Below, piece after piece: positions 37,619 through 47,769 of a stretch of 64,000 nucleotides of DNA; position 1 is the stretch's first letter; every line of letters begins with the position of its first letter. Below the pieces are notes generated by a model. The model was given only the letters and a program-made list of their open reading frames with translations, had not been told where the DNA came from and made no database searches. This DNA comes from Acanthochlamys bracteata (Eukaryota; Streptophyta; Magnoliopsida; Pandanales; Velloziaceae), in assembly GCA_019914995.1 (NCBI GenBank), contig CM034132.1, positions 6,433,524 to 6,497,523 on the forward strand, read 5' to 3'. The position numbers and the translations under genes are program-made.

Positions 37619-37621
<3 letters not shown>

Positions 37622-37650
<29 letters not shown>
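37622..37650. repeat. (TA)n junction between MULE B and MULE C
   Basis: A pure 29-bp TA run separating the two elements' termini. Confidence 0.95.
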
Positions 37651-37652
<2 letters not shown>

Positions 37653-38605
37653 AACCGGATACGCACACTCCAGTTACTGTGCGCGTACTCCGACGCTCCA
37701 AATATGAGCCGTCTGATTGCAGATCAGACGGCTCACAATCAACCTTAAAGTTTTTGTTACGGAGTCACTATGAGGGAGAAGAGAGTCATTTTGCGTGCAT
37801 GTGTACAGTGATTCCGTAAGGGGTTTCTTTCTCGCTGCATTATTTCTCCCTCCGTGTTCTCCCTCTTTCGTTCTCTCCCTCCCGATCGCTCTCTCCGAGC
37901 CCTCCCGATCGCTTTCACCATCTCCAATTCCACCAATTGCCGCCATACTTCCACCTCTCTTCTCCTCCTTTCTTTTCTCTCACAAAAATCTATCCCGATA
38001 CCGGAGTCATTCGAAAACCCTAGCATAGCCGAACCTTCTATCGCCAGACGGTGATCTTCAATTCGGAACCGGAGCCGTTTCTTCTATGCTCCTCCTCCTT
38101 CTCTGACATTCTTCTTGGCCTCCGTCGCTGTTGCTGACTCCTCGTAGTCGCTCGGGTGGATTCAGCGCGCCCGAGTGGGACTGCGGCGAGTGTCAACAAT
38201 TGGTGAATATTTATTTTGATTATGATTTCGTTATGATTTATTTGTATGTGTTATTATCTGATTTTTTGATTGTGTGATTTGATTTTTGTTGGAACCGTAG
38301 GATTCCTATGCGGCCGGTTGCTTCTGTCGGTTCACTCCGGTGAATTCGTTTATGAACAAGGATGTATATGTAAGTCTTTCTTTTGATTTTTATTATTTTT
38401 TGCAGTTGGTGATGAGATTGCCGGTGCACTTGCTTGAGCCGGACCGGTGCCGAAGAAGAAAGAATGCTCTGCTGCTGGAGCCTAGAGCACGACAGTAAGA
38501 TTCTTCAGTGTTAATGGAGCACGACGATTGCCATATTTGATTCTTCTTCTTCTTCTTGTTTTTTTTTTTTGGTAATGAATGGCGATTCTTCAGCGAGAGT
38601 GGAGC
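37651..38605 (+). repeat. Left terminal inverted repeat of MULE C
   Basis: Pairs with 42938-43893. It contains the imperfect palindrome GCCGTCTGATTGCAGATCAGACGGC and CT-rich leader-like sequence. The short frames here are mirrored in the other arm and are not genes. Confidence 0.9.
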
Positions 38606-38730
38606 TCTCTGTAGGTGCTCTGAATGTCAAAAAAGATACTATAAATGTAATGCCATAGTATTGTGAATGTAATTCGAAATTGTTTGTGAGAACTTGTGAA
38701 TGTTATGATTTGGTGAATGATGGATGTTGT

Positions 38731-39060
38731 CAAGGATGTGCTGTAAGGAACTTGTGAATGATGCTCATATTTGAATGAAATGTTTATGATGTTAGCATCC
38801 AAAGTACTTGTGAATTTGAATGTGTTGAGCTATGTTTGCTCAAGGATGTGTTATAAGAACTTGTGAATGATGCTGATTTTTGAATTAAATGTGAATGATG
38901 TTGCATCCCAAAGTGTTGTGAATGTGAATGTGTTGAGCAATGTTTGAACAAGGATGTGCTGTAGGAACTTGTGAATAATGCTCATATTTGAATGAATGTG
39001 AATGTTAGCATCCAAGTGAATGTGAATGTGTTGTGTAGAGTGAATGCTGAAGTGAATGCC
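38731..39060. repeat. Three tandem units of about 109 bp (GAATGTGAATG repeats), MULE C
   Basis: Units start CAAGGATGTG at 38731, 38841 and 38949. Each contains GAACTTGTGAATGATGCT and GTGAATGTGTTGAGC. Related shorter motifs start near 38640. Confidence 0.85.
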
Positions 39061-39079
39061 AGTAATGGATGAAGTCTCA

Positions 39080-39990
39080 TGGTAGGTGGTCACTGCTCAG
39101 CTACCAGTGAGCTGTGCTAGCTCACTAGTCAGCTGCCAAAATGCTCTCCTGGTAGGTATCTGGCCAGTGAGCAGTGAGCTATGCAGGTGCCAGTGAGCTG
39201 TGCTAGCTCACTCAGCTGCCAAAATGCTCTCCTGGTAGGTATCTGGCTAGTGAGCTGTGCTAGGTCACTGGTCAGCTGGTAAAATGCTCACTGGCTGGTT
39301 CCGGCAAGTGAGCTCATTGACTGGTTTCGGCCAGTGAGATCACTAGTCTCCGGCGAAAATATATTTTAGTCTTAACTTTTTTTTCCATTAACAACAGTTT
39401 TGGAATGCTGTTGAAACAAATTGAAGCTGAAAATTTTCTTGAGTTACAAATTCAACTTAACAAATATGTTTGTTATATTTTAAATAGATTGAGCTTCTAG
39501 TGAGCTCATTGGCAGCTGACCAGTGAGCTCATCTTATTGGCAGCTAACCAGTGAGCTCACATAGCTCACTAGTCAGCTGCCAGTGAGCTCACTGGTTGGT
39601 TTTCGGCCAGACATCTCATTGGTCTCTTGCTAGTGAGCTCACCGGTTTTCGGCGAAAATATATTTTAGTTTTAACTTTTTTTTTTCTATTAACAACAATT
39701 TTATAATGCTGTTAAAATAGATTAAAGTTGAAACTTATTTGAGTTACAAATTTAACTTAACAAATTTATTTGTTATATTTTAAACATATTGAGCTTCCAA
39801 TGAGCTCACTGGCAGCTGACCAGTGAGCTATGTGAGCTCACTGGTATTTGGCAATAATAAATTTTATTTTATTTTCTGCTAATAACAGTTGTAAAATGAT
39901 GTTTAAACAAATTCAACATAACAAATTGTTTTTTTTTACTTAATACAACTTAAAAAGATTGTGTACAACATCTACATGCCCAAAAATGCC
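39080..39990. repeat. Palindrome-rich GAGCTCACTGG repeats, MULE C
   Basis: Clusters of CAGCTGACCAGTGAGCTC and AGCTCACTAGTCAGCTGCC, with two large units about 300 bp apart (39340-39500 and 39640-39800) that share ATATATTTTAGT, TTAACAACA and TATTTTAAA..ATTGAGCTTC. Equivalent to 22000-22880 in MULE A. Confidence 0.85.
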
Positions 39991-40007
39991 AAAATAATTT
40001 CATCATC

Positions 40008-42554
40008 CTACTCTAAATGAACAGCTAAGTCTTCAACATCGTTGTCGTCGTCTTCACTTGTGTCTTCGTCTTCCGCATCATCTGTACCGGTAACTGTAAA
40101 GTAAAAGAGTGATGACCAATATCAAGAAAAATGTTTGAATTCCTCTATGAAAGTTAGTAAACAATGAATCAAACTAAGTAAATGATTATACTTGTCTCTT
40201 TTTTTGTATTTGGATTTTCGGAACAATTCCGTTTGTCATGTTTAACACCGAACTTATTACAGTAAGCACATCTTCTGCCTGTTTTCGCTTTCGCTCTCGC
40301 AGTGGTTTTTTCCAAACCTCCTTTTATTCGAGTACTACTCTTGCAAACCCTCCCTTTTCTTTGTTTCTTCCCTTCGTTTGTGAGATGTTGGGATTCAAAA
40401 GTAAAACCTGAGAGGTCTCAATATGATCTCCTAAGCTCTCATCGACAGTACATGGATTGTCAACTGAAATCTTATCTTGATCGTTAGTCTTTCTTACTTC
40501 TTTGAGCCCTTGTGAAGCCTCTTGTAATTTTTGCAACATCAATTGGTATCCAATGTTTATTTCCGCCGCTTCATAAACCAATTGGTTGAAGACCATCTGA
40601 AGACGAGTAGTTCTCAGTAGCTCCACATTCTAATGGCTATTTATAGGTCCACTATCATACTTAGCTCTATATTTATTAGCTCCCTTCCTCCACCGCTGAA
40701 GAATAAAATGATTTGGTATCTCTATATCTCGACTTTAAAAAATCTTCATCAGGTGTCCACAAGGAATTCCCATAAACTCAAAAAGTTTACATTCATAATT
40801 ACCTTCTTTTGTGACTGAGTTAAACTTCACCTTCCACTCACGCTGATCACCTTCCACTCGAGACTTATAAATATAAGTTGTATATCCATCACTACCTCTT
40901 TCATCATCATGCAAAACATACTCAGATTGAGCTTTCTCAAATTCTTTTTTGAACTTATTGTACACATTTCTTGTATATGCATTTGCTGCACTTTTCAAGA
41001 CATAAGAGTTTCCTTCTACAATGCGGGACAAGTGTTCACTAGTGTAATCCTCTTTCCTTTCATTTTCAACAAGTTTCTTCAAACACTTGTCATTCTTCAC
41101 AACAAACTCTCGAAGAGTTGTTGTTGGTTTGAAAAAACTTTTATCAATAGCATTCATACCTTTGGATCGCCCCGTAGTATTCATACCGGCATAAAAAATA
41201 TTCAAGTGATAGACTGGTATCCACTTTTCTCAAATCTCATATATTCCTTTAAGCCATTCATTATTCTACAACTCATATGTAGACATCAATTTCTCCCACC
41301 TCGATTCAAAAGTGTTAGAAATATAACTTTCCCGAATACACCTCTTGATGTCTTTTTTGAATTTAGAGCTCTTGAAATAAATATGGGAAAGTTTCTCAGA
41401 GAATTTCTTCAATATATGCCATAGACAAAATCTATGCCCGGTATTTGGAAATACCTTTGCAACAGATGCAGTCATAGCTCTGTCTTGATCTGTAATGATT
41501 GAAAATGGAGTACGCCCGCCCATAGCTGCAAGCCATGTCTCAAACAGCCACTCGAAAGACTCTTCAGTCTCATCCAAAAGTAGTGCACAACCAAATTGGA
41601 TTGACTGCATATGATGGTTAATCCCAGTAAATGGCGCAAATGGCATTGCGTATATATTCTTGCGGTAGGTGGTATCAAAAAATATTACATCACCAAAATA
41701 CTGAAATTGAGTACGCGAACGACCATCTACCCAGAAAAAATTTATTGCTCTAGCTTCACTGTCCATTTGTATTGTATAAAAAAAAATTTGGATCTTCTAT
41801 ACTCTTATTTTCAAAAAACTTAAGCGCTGCTGTAGCATCACCACTAATAGGTCTCTTGTACTCCTTCAAGGAACACAAGTGGTTCCAGCAATCTCTGCTA
41901 TCAAAACCATTTTGCGGTCCTTCAAATATATCTGCAACCTTACTCACAGGTATGCCTTCTTGTCGAAACAAGTCAATCAAACTCTTAGCTGCAATAGGAA
42001 TATTTTTGCAAACAGGCATGCGCATTCTCTTTGCAAGGACTAACTAGGACGTGATTGTGATCACCTTTATAACCCACCACTTCCCACAATCCACTAGCTT
42101 GTCTTTTCACTCTCATTCTTGCAGGACAGCCGCATTTTGCTGTACTTGTGTTTCTCTTCTTCTGTACTTCTTTTTCAAAATCGTTGTCTGTCTTTTGTGA
42201 TGGATGACCTCTATGATTTTCAAAACGGGAACAAGTCATTTCACGGGTACTCACTTGATCTGAATGAGCAATTCTTTTTTGTGTGTTTCGAGTAACGGTG
42301 CTAAATCCTTCCGCTTTTCCATAATTTATGTAAAATTCTTTTGCAGCTTCAAGACATACAAATGTCATCCCTATATAAGGTGATTTGAGATTCTCTTCTA
42401 CTACGTTTGGAGTTGGAGAAGAAGGACCGACCTCGAAATCTAAAAGATGCACCAAAACAAAAAATAAGCAACAAAATTTAAACCCAATATTGAATTGAAA
42501 AGAACACCATAAATTTGATGCCTAAAAAAAAATACCTCTAAATTCTTGAGCCAT
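40008..42554 (-). pseudogene. FAR1-RELATED SEQUENCE-like MULE transposase (copy C)
   Basis: The likely start is the ATG at 42554 (MAQEFR), followed by a short intron and the exon beginning DFEVGPSSPTPN. Then come the FAR1 domain (TCSRFE, AKCGCPARMRV, GDHNHVLVSP), a one-base frameshift near 42030, FRQEGIPVSKV, a frameshift in a T-run near 41785, MDSEARA, the MULE domain with FFDTTYRKN and ITDQDRAM, stops TAG at 41266-41268 and TGA at 41230-41232, NTTGRSKGMNA, the SWIM finger (YECKLFEFMGIPCGHL), the CPxN-type basic stretch, an intron (about 40190-40095) and an acidic tail (TSEDDDND) ending at 40008. The family's full domain order is present, but the frame is broken at least four times. Confidence 0.92.
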
Positions 42555-42937
42555 AATGTGGGAGTTTGAGGGATCAACGATTGTGAGAGAAATATAGAGC
42601 ACTTGAGCTATTTGGAATAAGAAGAGAAGAAGAATAGTGCAACAGAGAATTACTAGAGCAAAGAGGAATGGATGACACAGAATTTCTCCTGAGTAGAATA
42701 GGAAGCTTCTCCGGCGTAAAACAGAATGCTGGCGCAGAACAGAGCCATAGAACAGAGCGGGAAAGAATGAATGCATGAAAATGACAAAACTGTCCTCTAA
42801 AAGTTCTTTTATCTCACTTGCTTTTTCTGCTTTCTTATTTGGTAGTTTTTTTCAGCATTTTTATTTTCTGGAAGAACGACATGTAGAATTCATTCCATTC
42901 AAAAATACATTACAATCTCATCAATCCATTCCATTCA

Positions 42938-43891
42938 CAGCTCCACTCTCGCTGAAGAATCGCCATTCATTACCAAAAAAAAAAAAAAAAAACAACAACA
43001 AGAAGAAGAAGAACCAAATGGCAATCGTCGTGCTCCATCAACACTGAAGAATCTTACTGTGGTGCTCCAGGCTCCAGCAGCAGAGCATTTTTTCTTCTTC
43101 GGCACCGGTCCGGCTCAACCAAGTGCACCGGCAATCTTATCACCAACTGCAAAAAATAATAAAAATCAAAAGAAAGACTTACATATACATCCTTGTTCAT
43201 CAACGAATTCACCGGAGTGAACGGACAGAAGCAACCGGCCGCATAGGAATTCTAGGGTTCCAACAAAAATCAAATCACACAATCAAAAAATCAGATAATA
43301 ACACATACAAATAAATCATAACGAAATCATAATCAAAATAAATTTTCTCCAATTGCCGACACTTGCCGCAGTCCCATTCGGGCGCGCTCGATCCACCCGA
43401 GCGACTGCGAGGAGTCAGCAACAGCGACGGAGGCCAAGAAGAATGTCAGAGAAGGAGGAGGAGCATAGAAGAAACGGCTCCGATTTCTAATTGAAGATCA
43501 CCGGCCGGCGATAGAAGGTTCTGCCGTGGTACGGTTTTCGAATGACTCCGGTATCGGGATAGATTTTTGTGAGAGGAAAGAAAGAAGGAGAAGAGAGGCG
43601 GAAGTATGGCGGCAATTGGAGATGGAAAGAGCGATCGGGAGGGCTCGGAGAGAGCGATCGGGAGGGAGAGAATGAAAGAGGGAGAACACGAGGGGAGAAA
43701 TAACACAGCGAGAAAGAAACCCTTTACGGGATCACTGTACACATGCATGCAAAATGACACTCTTCTCCCTCACAGTGACTCTGTAAGAAAATTTTGAGGT
43801 TGATTATGAGCCGTCTGATATGCAATCAGACGGCTCATATTCGAATCTTAGAATCTGCGCCACGATGGAATCGGAGTGTGCATATCCGATT

Positions 43892-43893
<2 letters not shown>
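42938..43893 (-). repeat. Right terminal inverted repeat of MULE C
   Basis: An inverted copy of 37651-38605. It lies upstream of the minus-strand transposase gene and would hold its promoter. Confidence 0.9.

Positions 43894-43927
<34 letters not shown>
43894..43927. repeat. (TA)n junction between MULE C and MULE D
   Basis: A 34-bp TA run between the termini of C and D. Confidence 0.95.
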
Positions 43928-43929
<2 letters not shown>

Positions 43930-46677
43930 GGGGATGCATACACTCCCCCTACTGTAGACACTCCTACACTCTCATCACGAATCGAACGGTTAGGATTTGA
44001 TCTAGCGTGGTGAGCGGCTGCGATTTGAGGTTTCGTTCACGTGTTCACTCCCCGCACTCGTCCGTTCACGCACGCGTCTTCCTTCTCCCTCTCATTTCTC
44101 TCTTCGCTTTCTCTCTCTTTCGTCCGCTCGTCGCTCTCCTTCTGGCTGCGCGACTCTCTCCGATCTACTCACCTTCGTCACTCAAAATCTCAAAAAATTC
44201 TACAAGCAGATTTGTTTCACACCCGCAGATCTATTCGTCGAGCTTGATGCCATGATTTCGAGCGACTATGGCGAGCAAATTGAGAAATTTCTAGTCAGGC
44301 CGATGGCGAAAATTTGGTCTCGATTTAGAGCACAGACGAAGAAACTCGATCTTAGCCTCGAGTGACGATGCCGAAATCATCTCCTCATTCTTCATTTTCC
44401 TCTAAATTTTGATCTGGTTTTGGATTTTTTTTTCTAAGTTTTTGTGAATTGTTTAGCTTAATTAGGTGTTCTTGTAGCTTGGAAGCTTAGATTTTCTATA
44501 AATTTGGTCCTCTAAATTTTCTGATCTTCCAACCGTTCCTCTGTTTAGCTTAGAAGTTATGGTTCTCTAAATTTTCTCTGTTTAGTTTAGATTTTTTTTT
44601 TTTGCTGTTTGTCTTTCAATTCTATCTTAAAGCTCTGTAAGTGAAATAAGAAGAAAAAAAAGTTCGGATAGCTGAAATGTACTGGTACCAGAAAAAAATT
44701 GGTTTGTGTAGCTTGTGTTGTTGGTTTATTCAGTATACTTTAATGCTTATCTTTGTTGATTTTTCTTTTTCATTTTTTTCTCTCTTTGGTATACTGCTGC
44801 ATATTGTAATCAGCAGATTGTTCGTTGATTCTTGGACTAGGTAGCTTGTTGCAACAGGGTGTGCCTGGACGATGGTTGATATCTTTGAAGTTTTTGTTGA
44901 TGTGGTTGAAATTGTTGTATATATCTATTGACAGATTTTGTTGTTATAGCATACTACTGGATATTGTTATCAGCAGATTAGTTATTTTAACGAATATTGG
45001 ATCTATCCAAGAATGGAATGCAAAATTGTCTGGACAGAACCAGCAGTGCCATGTTCTGTGCTTGAAGAATGCTTAAGTTATCTGGATATGTACAATAGCG
45101 AGTTGCTTCTGAAAGGTTGTGCTTGTGTTAAGGATGTAAGACATATGAAAATGCTTGTATAAATTCTGAAATGATATAGTGTTTATGTAAAATGAAAATG
45201 TACAATGAAAACTTTGTATGGAATGTTATCAATTTTTTTGACTGGCTCAATCCAACTCTTCTTAATGGAAAGTACTTTGAGCAATTTTATTACTTATTTT
45301 CAATGGCCGATGAATGTAAAATATTCTCACCTCTCAATGCAAGTACTTGTTGCATGACTATGCAGAACTAAACAATGTTATACATATATAATGATTGGTA
45401 ACATCATCATAACATTAATGCAATTAAATGAATTCAACTGAAATATCTTGAAGGAAAAAACATGAACAAAATTTTATCCATGAATATTGTTGCTGTTTAC
45501 AGATTTGTTAAACAGAACAAATCTCCTATCCAACAAAACAACTTGGATGATTGTGTTCAATTCACTTTCATTGAAAAGAACTGGAATGGATGAATCCAGT
45601 CAAACAGATTGACATTTACATAGATAGTTTCCATACATCACTTCCAGATTATACAAACTTTCCAGATTACACATCTTACATCAATTACATAAGCATAGCC
45701 TTCAAGAAACCATTTGTTACTGCTATTACAACATCCAACACTTTGTAATCGAGCTTTACTACTATTAGCCCCCAGGCACAGCTTGTTGTAACAAGCCACC
45801 TAGTCTAAGAATCACGCCACCAACAACAACAAGCTGCAAAATAAAAATCATGCTCTAAGAGCTTGCATTGACATAGAACACAACCTTTTTTTTTCCTTTT
45901 TTTGGCTCTAAAATCTTAAAGAACGCCATTGAAGCAGAAGCAGAAACCTAATAAAAATCAGAATGAGCATCAAATTTTGAAACAAATTTAGAAATCCATA
46001 TGGCTAATACTTTTTCTACTAATATTTTTTCTTCTTATTTCACTTGCATTAGAGCTTCACGGTATAGACTTGAGAGTAAAAAACAAAGAAAACAATACCA
46101 GAACAACATAAGCTAAACAATCCACAAAAACAGCAACAAAAAAAAAGAAAAAAAAATCCAAAACCAGTTCAATATTTAAAGGAAAGTTTAAGCAAAAACA
46201 TCGGTGAAATTGAAGAATGAGGAGATGATTTCGGCATTGTCACTCGAGGCTAAGATTGAGTTTCTTGGTCTGTGCTCCAAATCGAGACCAAATTTCACCA
46301 TCAGCTTGACTAGCAATTTCTCAATTTGCTCGCCGTAGTCGCTCCAAATCACGGCATCAAGCTCGACGAATATATCTGCGGGTGTGAAACAAATCTGCTT
46401 GGAGAATTTTTTGAAATTTTGAGTAACAAAGGTGAGTAGATTGGAGAGAGTCGCGCAGCCGGAAGGAGAGAGACGAGCGGACGAAAGAGAGAGAAAGCGA
46501 AGAGAGAAATGAGAGGGAGAAGGAAGACGCGTGCGTGAACGGACGAGTGCGGGGAGTGAACGCGTGAACGAAATCTCAAATCGCAGCCGCTCACCACGCG
46601 AGATCAAATCCTAACCGTTCAATTCGTGATGGGAGTATAGGAGTGTCTACAGTAGGGGGAGTGTATGCATCCTCCCC
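43928..46677. mobile_element. MULE D: 2.75-kb fold-back element without transposase
   Basis: The left end GGGGGGATGCATACACTCCC and the inverse of the right end GGGGAGGATGCATACACTCC pair as inverted repeats. Pairing is strong for about 480 bp and continues, weaker, to about 44880 and 45770: both sides carry CTTGGACTAGGTAGCTTGTT / CTTAGACTAGGTGGCTTGTT. The termini share TGTAGACACTCC and GGTTAGGATTT with MULE B. There is no transposase. (TA)n lies on both sides. The twin frames at 44007-44255 (+) and 46349-46597 (-) are mirror images within the repeats. Confidence 0.8.
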
Positions 46678-46695
46678 TATATATATATATATATA
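46678..46695. repeat. (TA)n run at the right end of MULE D
   Basis: An 18-bp TA run. Confidence 0.95.
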
Positions 46696-47570
46696 CCATG
46701 CTTCAAAAGTAGTAGCCGTATAGCATAGCTGATTGATTGAACCACATGTTCAATTCGTATCACGTTGCTGTGCATATTACACAGTATACATACATAATAT
46801 CTAAAATTCATATCAAGTAATTCCTTTATATATCAAAATCACAAACTAACTCGATGCTAGTATGCCTTGAGATCCATCGGTACTCTATATTTCTCAGCTT
46901 GGTTTCCAGTATTTTCTAGGGCCCACCGACAATCTGTATATCTCAACTCGGTTCCTAGTATGCCCTAAGGCCTACTGGATCAATCAGTATCTCTCGACGT
47001 TCAGTATATCTTAGGACCTACCTGTATCAATATGTCATCCAAGTATTTATAATATAATATAATATAATAGCTTATATGCAATACTTGTGAGATACTAAAC
47101 TGTCACATAACAATCCAGTTCTTAACAAGTACATGCAACAACATAGGTTTTCCACATAATCTGCTATACCCATTATATTCAATGCTATCATAATCACATT
47201 CATTCATGTTTGAAATACAGCAGTGATATGTGTATTAAGCACATCCTATAATCATGCCACTAAGATCATTAAATACTAGCATGCTATTATAGTTACTATC
47301 ATAATGCTATGTAAGCATGTGTGGTACAGACATCATGAAGCATGAAATATCACTTACCAAATGAACAGAAGGTGTAGGTATGTTGGGATTTTCATTGTAA
47401 ATATTACGTGTGCCGAATGCCTAACATGTCTAGTTAAAGGAACGAAGCACAGTAACCCTCACTTAAGGTCCACGCGATTACTCAGGTCCATGGGTTAACT
47501 CTAATCCGCACAATTCCGCTCTAAGTCACTATGCAACCATAAAGCATACAGGGACACATTCCCTAGGTCA
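46696..47570. mobile_element. Probable gypsy-type LTR fragment
   Basis: Non-coding, with LTR-like phrasing (CAGTAACCCTCACTTAAGGTCC, GCATGAAATATCACTTACCAAAT) that also occurs in spirit at 8280-8440. Near-repeated sentences (CTCAGCTTGGTTTCCAGTAT and CTCAACTCGGTTCCTAGTAT) suggest internal tandem duplication. No termini were identified. Confidence 0.35.
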
Positions 47571-47769
47571 GATCAAAGTTGACAATTTTCCTTTCTCAGA
47601 TCTATTCTCTCTGCCGGATTACAGATCTATTCCCTCCGCCGAATTTGTGATTTTAGATCTCTTTTTCCCGCCAGATGTCAAATCACCTTTCCCTGTTGGA
47701 TCTAATCTCTTTTTCATTTTCTGGCGGGTTAAATCTCGCAGTGTCTCCTTTGACTGCTCACTTTATTGA

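Larger units (their letters stand above)
26429..37621. mobile_element. MULE B: 11.2-kb FAR1-type element with giant terminal inverted repeats and captured host genes
   Basis: The left end GGGGGAGGGATACAGGCACTCC is mirrored by the right end, whose inverse starts GGGGAGGGATACAGGAACTCC. The two arms are inverted copies over about 3.8 kb at high similarity, then with decaying similarity to about 30480 and 33480. Each arm holds a UGT fragment and an AHL fragment. The centre encodes a FAR1-like transposase on the minus strand. (TA)n lies on both sides. It is Pack-MULE-like in content, but it also keeps a (broken) transposase gene. Confidence 0.85.
33480..37621 (-). repeat. Right terminal inverted repeat of MULE B
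   Basis: An inverted copy of 26429-30480. It includes the probable upstream region of the minus-strand transposase gene (33270-33760), which fits the usual MULE pattern of promoters inside the terminal repeats. A short patch at about 34237-34330 has no good counterpart in the left arm. Confidence 0.85.
37651..43893. mobile_element. MULE C: 6.2-kb FAR1-type element with about 955-bp terminal inverted repeats
   Basis: Left arm 37651-38605 and right arm 42938-43893 are inverted copies. They begin GGAACCGGATACGCACACTCC and, read inversely on the right, GGAATCGGATATGCACACTCC. Both are flanked by (TA)n. Content from the right: right arm, minus-strand transposase gene, GAGCTCACT repeats, GAATGTGAATG repeats, left arm. 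It is structurally the most complete A/C-type element here. Confidence 0.9.

Noticed and set aside
37795-38054. Overlapping frames in the CT-rich leader of MULE C
   Set aside because: The same sequence is mirrored in the right arm (43446-43797) and reads as low-complexity Ser/Pro/Leu; it is terminal-repeat leader, not a gene.
44007-44255. Paired 82-residue frames at 44007-44255 (+) and 46349-46597 (-) as a duplicated gene
   Set aside because: They are mirror images within the inverted arms of MULE D; the predicted peptide is low-complexity Ser/Leu/Phe sequence with no known domain.
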